Source: Cryptomeria japonica
Taxonomy: Eukaryota > Streptophyta > Pinopsida > Cupressales > Cupressaceae
DNA: 64,000 nucleotides
Assembly (NCBI RefSeq): GCF_030272615.1
Contig: NC_081408.1
Location: 335,634,793-335,698,792, forward strand
Direction: 5' to 3'
In this document: positions 57,294-64,000 of the stretch, piece by piece
How the letters are laid out: every line of letters begins with the position of its first letter
Numbering within the stretch: the first letter of the stretch is position 1
Notes under the pieces: model-generated
Database searches by the model: none
What the model was told of the DNA's origin: nothing
The model's input: only the letters and a program-made list of their open reading frames with translations
Made by a program: the position numbers and the translations under genes

Positions 57294-60233
57294 TTAATTC
57301 TTTAGATCTAGCCTCTTCCCACATTTTGTGATGTGCTTAAGGTAGCCTTCATATTTGTATGTAACTGAATTAAATATGATATCCCTAAGCACCATCTCCA
57401 TCTTAATCAGGCTCTCTAACTGGTCAATTGTTTCATTCATGTCTAGGGTATTTGCTTGGGAAACACTGAGAGTTGCACTAAGTAAAGCCTTACATTCTGA
57501 GATCCATGCACTTTTATCCTTGATAATCCCTACGTCATCAACGAAATTGGGAATCTCATTCTGCAAAACCTCTTGGCAATCCTAGAACTCTTCCTTCAAC
57601 TCTTTAGTATACTTCTCATGAATTTTAATTAATTGTGTTATACTTCTGATAGTCTTTTCTTTCAATGCCTTATCCTGTAATAACAAATTGAGTCTGTCAT
57701 GAATCCTTTGGTTAGAAACCAAATTATCCATGTTCTTTTGATACACATCCTAGAACTCATCCAAAACCTTTTCTAAATTTTCATATATCCTTGTCATGAA
57801 CACACAGGCAATATCCATCCTGATAGTTTTCATTTTCTTCTTCATCTTATTTTGTTCCAAGGCTAGCTTCTCAAGCTTCCTTTTCCATTGGGTAGTAGAA
57901 TCAATGATTTACGGTATTGGATGTCCTCCTCTTTTTAAAACTTCTTCATACAATGCTTTGTATTTATGCTTTTTAGTAAGTTCCCATTTCAACTGAGCCT
58001 TATTAAACCTGGAAATGGCAATCCCTATATCTACAGTGATCATAGGATCCACCTCTCCAACTTTCAACCTTATCATATGACCGAAAACCTTATCTACATC
58101 TATTATCTTAGGTCTCTTATTGGGAGGGTATAAGGCCCATAGAAACATTTCTTCCTCATTTTGATCATACCTTGATCCACTAAAAATATGTTTTACTCCT
58201 TGGATATCCAATATCATATCCCTATTATCTGAGTGCAGCAAAGAATTAAAAATAAATGAGGCACTCAAGTCCCATCCTGGAAACACAATAATACTAGCCT
58301 CCACTAGTAATTGCCTCTGCTTCTATGGGGTCATATTCTCAACTTCTTCATTGATGTCTTCCTTCAACCTCCTCTTCATTTCTGCTTCATTCTTAGGGGT
58401 AATATTTGGCATTGCTTCCCTTAATTTCTTACCTTTGAAGTGATACAAGAATTATTTGAACTCTTTAGATTTTATGAGTTGATCATCTGATACAAAAGTG
58501 GTGTGCTCAATCATTCTACCATCTATCTCTTCATTCAAGATTGTGATTAACTTGTCATGTGCATTGGGCTCTTCTTCTCTATTAGGTACTTGTAATTTTG
58601 ACACAACTCCATTCTCCCCTGAGTCACTTTCTGTACATTCCTATTCTTCACCTTGGAGGTCCTCCAGCCTTTGTTTTTTCTCTTGTAACCTTCTCTCCAA
58701 ATATTCCATCACATCAGTCAATTCTTTCACTTCCTTATTTATGCACAGATCTTCCATATCATCAATAAAATGGATGTAACCTTTCAAGGCTTGCCCTCTC
58801 CTGCATATGTTTATATATCCCTCAAGATCATAACTCTTCCTGGGTGTGTGTAACAAAAGATTGTATTCATCTGCTAACTTTCTCTCCATGGCTTCATAAG
58901 CCCTGGTTGATACAATCCTAAAATCTCCAAACTCCAAAGTCGCTGGGAAAAAGGCCTACTTACATGCATCCCCAAAGTGACGAGCATTAGAAACACTAAG
59001 TTGTCTAACAATTTATTAAAATACAATATGATCAGGTGTCGGTTTAGGCAATACATATGGTGAACCCTCAAACCAAACACTAACAAAAGTGAAATTGGCA
59101 CAAGAAAACCAATAACCCAAATTATGATTCACTTTGGTGTTATGGTGCTCCAATAGATAAAGAAACTTCTTAATGGTTTTTGAAAAGGATCCTTCAATAG
59201 TTTCATTGTACATTCTGAACAAGGGTTTGATGAAAAATTCTTCAAACTTCACATAATGGGAACTCACATACCTAGAATCCCATAAAGAAACCCATAGCTA
59301 CACAGGTTGCTCATGTCCGTTCTTTCCAAACTGGTTTACTCTCAAACCCTCTAGCCACAATCCTTAGAATTGACCATAAAATAATATTATATATATTAAT
59401 AGAGAATAATGCTTGAAATGCTTATTAGGATTGTTCTTCAGGTTCAAAAAATCCTCATGCAATATGTCTGCTAGATATGTAGAGAAATCAAATGCTCTTG
59501 GCTCATGCCTTTGGATATCATCTACCAAAACCATTAATCCCATTCTTTCTACATCTGGAGCCTTGACTCCTCCCACCTATCCATAAGCCATGTAGGTATA
59601 TTGAAAAAATTTCTTGAAAATGTTAATATCATAAGGCAGCCTGTCCTCCTTTGTCAACCTTCCCTTTTCAGCCTTATGAAACACCAAATTCCAACCCTGA
59701 TATGTGGTGTCCATCTTTCTATATTTCTCCTCCAAATCATCCAAAGACAGAGGCACCTCCACCTCACAATCCAAACCAAAGACTTCTTGAATCTTTGCTG
59801 CTACGAAACAAATGAAAGCAGTCCCATCAAGCAACAGGATACATCTTTTGACAACATCATAGTTTCTAACCATAAGCTTGAGGAAGTCCATATTTACAAA
59901 CACATTAGGGACCATGAGTTTACCTAGACCAGTTCTCCATAGGTTAGAGATAGGAATTTGGTCATTTCTCCTTATGTAATGAAACAAGAACAATTCATGT
60001 CCTCTCACTCTAGTCCATACATCACCAATCTCTTTGTATCTATCCTGCAATTGGTCACGAATTGGAAAATTGGTCATCAACCTTCTAGACTTAGCTCCTA
60101 GAGAACTCATCTAATTGATGATATCTTGATTTAGCTTGCTTTGTTTGGCAGCCTCCCCTGCCTTTGATTTTTTTGATGTATGATTGGATATTTCTATGAC
60201 TTTCCTTTTTCCTTTTGCACTCAAACCCTCCAT
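57294..60233 (-). pseudogene. LTR-encoded ORF, full length (element E 5' LTR)
   Basis: Function unknown. It starts MEGLSAKGKRKVIE at 60233, with a basic nuclear-localisation-like stretch. A TAG occurs after 40 codons in both LTR copies, so translation may really begin at the following Met-Ser-Ser (60110). Then come YKEIGDVWTRVRGHELFLFHYI, GKLMVPNVFVNMDFLKLMV, LLLDGTAFICFVAAKIQEVFG and DMEDLCINKEVKEL. The helical C-terminus ends CGKRLDLKN at 57294. It is the counterpart of the LTR ORF of A and C but strongly diverged: shared layout and short motifs (MVPNVFVNMDFL against VVPGVFMDVDLL). Frames break in several places. Confidence 0.72.
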
Positions 60234-60335
60234 TTTGCAAATCCTTTGTTCTATACTCTGCAACTTCAATTATCTGTCCAAGGATATCAAACCACTTTCT
60301 AATTAATTTGTGAAAAACAATGTGCACGGGACCCC

Positions 60336-60342
60336 ATATATA
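60336..60342 (-). promoter_or_regulatory. TATA box in element E 5' LTR
   Basis: Minus-strand CTTATATATGGGG about 100 bp upstream of the LTR ORF ATG. It is conserved in the 3' LTR (34290-34296). If transcription starts about 30 bp further on, the LTR ORF is the first ORF of the genomic RNA. Confidence 0.6.
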
Positions 60343-60529
60343 AGTTCATTCTCTATTATAGCTAACATTTGGAAAAAATCCTGGTTAGATTTGCTCTTTG
60401 TGATTTCAGGCCTGTCCGTTGGATGCATTAAATAACGGTTGTCATGTTTGTTTTCATACCGGATTTCTCAATGGCTAACCAATGTAACTCAGCCCAAAAA
60501 TTTAATTTTTTGGTGCCACCCATAATGTA

Positions 60530-61600
60530 CACCTCTTTAATTCCTTTATTTGTCCTTTTGATCATTGGATGTCACCTCGACAGGTCCATCCCCGCGTCTC
60601 ATCGGTACATGTCATGGCTATGGATCTGTCTTTCTTTCCTCTATGGCATTCTACCCATTGGGTATCATCATAACTCAATTTATGTCTCTCTGATGAGCTG
60701 ATGACATCGACTTCATACTTGCACATCCTTTTTATTTGTTCAGTCTATCAGCATACATTTCCTCGATAGATCCCCTTGCTCGCACCCATCTCCACTTTCT
60801 CATCGGGCATCGGTATAACAAAAATGTCTTTTCCAGATGAGCCGATGATGTCTTGATGACTTTATCTTCAATTGGTGTAACCTATCCCGATCAACTCTCC
60901 TTATGTTTTGGCTTTTCTTTTCTTTTCAGGGTCCATTAGTATAACTCTCCTTGATACACCTGCCTTCAGTTTCTACTCTTACTTAATCCATCGGGTATTG
61001 GCCTAATTCATTTTATGTCCCTCTGATGCCTCGATGACCTCAACATTTCAATCTTCATTCTACCTAATCTTTATTCTTTATCGTTATAACTCTCTGCAAA
61101 GACTTTCTTGCAATTCAACATTTCTTGTAACAACCTCATCGGGATTCGGCATAGCATAAAATTCCTCCTCCTGACATCCCGATAAGTCTTCAATCAATGT
61201 TATTTTGCTAGTATAACTTATACCGATATCCCCGTAGGAACTTTTATCTTCATCGGGGGTCAGAATAGTCTTTTTCTATTCCTCCCGAAGTCTCGATGTT
61301 ACTCCGTTGCACTTTTATACTTTATACCTCCAAGTCAGCTTTATCAGTATAGGTAATACAGATGGTTCCGCCTTCTAATTTTCCATGTCATCGGGAATTA
61401 GCCTAACTATTTTTGCAGTATCCCGATGTGGTCCTTTTCTCTGATGGACCTACCTTTAGTTCCCTTTATTCATTGGGTATCAGGATAGAGTTTTCATTGT
61501 TAAAAGTCACATCGATAGCCTCATCAGCTATTGGTATAACAAGTTTTACACTTCCCCGATAAACCGATAGAAAACACCCTCCTTATGTCTCATCGGAACA
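60530..61600. repeat. Degenerate tandem repeats in E 5' LTR
   Basis: CATCGG, GGTATAAC and CCCGATA words recur at irregular 115-150-bp spacing, as in the 3' LTR (34500-35560). Confidence 0.6.
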
Positions 61601-62102
61601 AGCTATCCCAATGGTATAACTTTCCCAAGAGTTTGAATCATGTTGAATATCATTTAAGTGCTCCAATGAGTCCACCTTTTGATTTACCAATAAATGTTAT
61701 GTCGATAATCCTTCTTTTGCTTGCCAATACTGTTTCATTGGGACTACTTATGCCGATAATTGAAATTTTGCAGTTTTGAACAAATGAGCCATCCACCATG
61801 AATAATAATGATCCCAGCTATCCCACAGGGTCTGATACATACTAGAAAACAATTTTAGATTATACCATAATGACTTCTCCACTGATAAATGCTCTCATAT
61901 TGGATTCCTTGTGTAGTCTATACTCAGTGCATGCCCTTAGTGTGCCCAAGTGATACCTTGACATTCCTAAAATAGCTGATCCTTAGAGAACTTTACTTGT
62001 GCTAATTAGGTTCTTACACATGCGAACCAATAGTAAATGCTCATATGATAGAAAAAATGCCTCCTTATAGCACAAAATGTTTGGTAAAAATATGTGCTAA
62101 CA

Positions 62103-62185
62103 GGTTCAGCATAACCAAAGATCTCCAGAAGGATAAGTGTTGACATCAATGACAAAACCAATGCAACACATCCATAATACCAACA
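62103..62185 (-). repeat. F 3' LTR, first 83 bp
   Basis: Minus-strand TGTTGGTATTATGG directly follows the polypurine tract. It contains TTTTGTCATTGATGTCAAC, a word shared with the G LTRs. It is interrupted by E. Confidence 0.8.
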
Positions 62186-62470
62186 ATCTCCCCCTTTGGC
62201 ATTGATGGCAACACAAGATGGAAAAACATCTAAGTGCCAAAAAAAAATGCCAAATACTAAAAACCAACAATCTCCCGAATAGATCAATACCAGAAATCAA
62301 ATACAAATGTAGAGAGTATATATCTCTCCCCCAAAGAATAATCTTTCCCCAAAGGATAATGTTTTTCCATAGATATCTCTCCCCCTTTGACATCAAATGC
62401 CAAAGCAATATAAATACTAGATACAAACAATTCATAGATCCAATTATTATAACCAACTACTCCCCCTGAG
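62186..62470 (-). promoter_or_regulatory. Polypurine tracts of F
   Basis: On the minus strand CCAAAGGGGGAGAT ends at the LTR start. Further copies read CAAAGGGGGAG (about 62379-62389) and CAGGGGGAG (about 62459-62469), with weaker ones near 62320-62350. This is the same repeated arrangement as in G1 and G2. Confidence 0.75.
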
Positions 62471-62547
62471 AAGTAGCTCCCCTCCATCAAAGCCGGAAAA
62501 AGGTTTTATTTGTTAATTTTGTTGGTTTGATGCCAATCATCAACTGT

Positions 62548-64000
62548 CTAAGTCTCTACTAGTGAGGGTATTGCCCCAAGCTGCTCTTTGAGATATTCAA
62601 AAGTTTCCTTAGGCAAGGGCTTAGTAAAGATATCTGCAATTTTCTCTTTAGTATTTACATAAACCAATCTCACTTCTTTGGCTTCAACATTCTCTTTTAG
62701 AAAATTATATTTGATAGAAATATGTTTAGTTTTAGAGTGAAATACCATATTCTTAGATATATCAATTGCTATTGAATTATCACAATAAATGATTATAAGT
62801 TCTTTGCACTTTACCTTTATGTCTTTCAGCATTTTCTTAATCCATAATACCTGAGTACAATTAGTTTCTGCTGCAACATATTCTGATTCTACTGTTGATA
62901 ATGATGTGCAACTTTGTTTCTTGCTCAACCATGAAATCAATCTATTACCAAGAAAGAATATGCCATCGGTGGTGCTCTTTCTATCATCTACATCTCCTGC
63001 CCAATTTGCATTGGTGTATGCACATAAATCAAAATTTTCATCTTTAGGATACCATAAACCAAGATTTGTTGTGCCTTGTAGATAACGGAAAATCCTTTTC
63101 ACTACTAATTCATGATTTTCTTTGGGATTACTCTAAAATCTTGAAATAATACATAATGCATTCATTATATCAGGTCTCTTTTGTGTTAAGTACAATAAAC
63201 CTCCAATCATGGATTTGTATCTTGTCAGATTAACAGGAGCTAATTCATCCTTCAATGTCAATTTAACAATTGTAGTCATAGGAGTACTTATTAGTTTAGA
63301 ATTTTCCATACCAAATTTATTTAATAGTTCCTTCAAGTACTTTGTTTGACATATGAATATACCTTTATCAGTCTATGAAATCTGCAATCCTAAAAAGAAT
63401 TTTATCTCCCCAATCATAGACATTTCAAATTATTCCTGCATCTTATTAGCAAAGTCTTTACACAATCCATCTTGTCCTCCAAAAAATGATATCAACAAAA
63501 ACTTCAATAACCAAGATGTCTTCATTAGTCACTTTGAAATATAAGTTATTGTTAGTATTACCTTTAGTGCAACCAAGCTTTAAAAGATATTTGTCCAATC
63601 TATCATACCAAGCTCTAGGAGCTTGCTTCAATCCATATAAAGCTTTCCTTAATCTGCAAACCATATCTTTATCATTTGTCAATGAAAATACATCAGGTTT
63701 TTCAATCTAAACTTCATCTTTAAGAATACCATTTAGAAATGCATATTTTACATCCATTTGATATACTTTATAGTTCTTGTGTGCTATAAATGCAAGAAAA
63801 AAATCTGATTGCCTCAATTCTAGCTACCAAAGCAAAGGTTTCATTGTAATCAATTCCCTCTTTCTATGAATATCCTTTACACACTAATCTTGCTTTGTTT
63901 CTGATTACCTTACCATCTTCATTAAGTTTGTTTCTGAATACCTATTTAGTTCCAATTACACTTTTATCTTTAGGCCGAGGAACCAATGTCCATGCATTGT
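62548..64000 (-). pseudogene. Copia RT and RNase H of element F
   Basis: RT shows VCRLRKALYGLKQAPRAWYDRL (63660-63600), and the catalytic box normally F/YVDD reads FVDII near 63490: one Asp codon is deleted and a frameshift follows. LKELLNKFGMENSKL and SMIGGLLYLTQKRPDI follow. RNase H (63102-62548) shows IFRYLQGTTNLGL, YTNANWAGD (TNA in place of the usual TDA at the catalytic Asp), STVESEYVAA and DNSIAI. It ends with KHISIKYNFLKE and DIFTKPLP. A TAG at about 63131 sits at the Q of a typical RFQSNPKE motif. The order RT-RNase H fits copia. Confidence 0.88.

Larger units (their letters stand above)
33414..62102 (-). mobile_element. Element E: Athila/Tat-like LTR retrotransposon hosting D, G1 and G2
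   Basis: It reads leftwards: 5' LTR 56267-62102, PBS 56243-56260, gag, protease (split by G2), aRH, RT (split by G1), RNase H-like segment, integrase, and 3' LTR from 36067 down to 33414, where D is inserted. Without G1 and G2 the internal region is about 6.8 kb. Coding regions change frame many times, so it is older than A. The same genes and domain order as A, but with clearly diverged sequence, make it a related family. Its LTRs are about 90% identical where I compared them. Confidence 0.88.
56267..62102 (-). repeat. Element E 5' LTR, complete, 5836 bp
   Basis: On the minus strand it starts TGTTAGCACAT at 62102 and ends TTTTGGGAACCA at 56267. The outer end abuts the 3' LTR of copia element F. 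The inner end lies 6 nt from the PBS. It contains tandem repeats (about 60530-61600), a TATA box at 60336-60342, an ORF of about 980 codons (60233-57294) and about 1 kb of noncoding tail (57293-56267). Confidence 0.87.
62103..64000 (-). mobile_element. Element F: Ty1-copia (Sirevirus-like) retrotransposon, 3' part
   Basis: It reads leftwards and continues beyond the right edge. RT and RNase H of copia type lie at 64000-62548, then a noncoding part with several polypurine tracts, then the first 83 bp of the 3' LTR (62185-62103), where element E is inserted. The LTR starts TGTTGG and contains TTGTCATTGATG, as do the G LTRs. Confidence 0.87.

Overview
This 64 kb window is a plant (seed-plant) intergenic region made entirely of nested LTR retrotransposons. 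I could not support any host gene, tRNA, rRNA or CRISPR. Athila/Tat-type Ty3 elements and Sirevirus-type Ty1-copia elements occur only in plants. Deep nesting with no gene in 64 kb suggests a very large genome, possibly a gymnosperm, but the species cannot be told from the sequence.

Layout from oldest to youngest. F (62103-64000, minus strand) is a Ty1-copia element, probably a Sirevirus, running off the right edge. E (33414-62102, minus) is a Ty3/Athila-Tat-like element inserted 83 bp inside F's 3' LTR. Three elements landed in E. G1 (37838-44628, plus) lies in E's RT/RNase H-like region with a perfect 5-bp target duplication. G2 (46856-53450, plus) lies in E's protease with a 5-bp duplication carrying one mismatch. 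D (29306-33413 plus its body down to 26396, minus) is a Ty3 chromovirus-like element with a 4.1 kb LTR, lying in E's 3' LTR. C (17651-26395, plus) is a second Athila-Tat-like element inserted in D's RNase H. A (1-17650, minus), a sister copy of C, is inserted in C's reverse transcriptase and runs off the left edge.

The main point is how A, C and E are organised. Their LTRs are very long: 6856 bp (A, complete), 6208 bp (C, complete) and 5836 bp (E, complete). Each LTR holds a degenerate tandem-repeat region followed by a long ORF of about 980-1185 codons. In E a TATA box sits about 100 bp upstream of this ORF in both LTRs, so the ORF would be the first one on the genomic RNA. The internal regions encode gag, protease, an archaeal-type RNase H placed before RT, RT, a degenerate ancestral RNase H, and integrase.

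G1 and G2 are a second notable system. They are non-autonomous LTR elements of about 6.7 kb with a gag-like coiled-coil/zinc-knuckle ORF and a second long ORF, with no RT or integrase. Their LTR start and repeated polypurine tracts resemble those of F, so an F-like Sirevirus is the likely driver. All copies are decayed. Many premature stops are TAG where a sister copy has a glutamine codon, which fits deamination of methylated cytosine in CAG sites.
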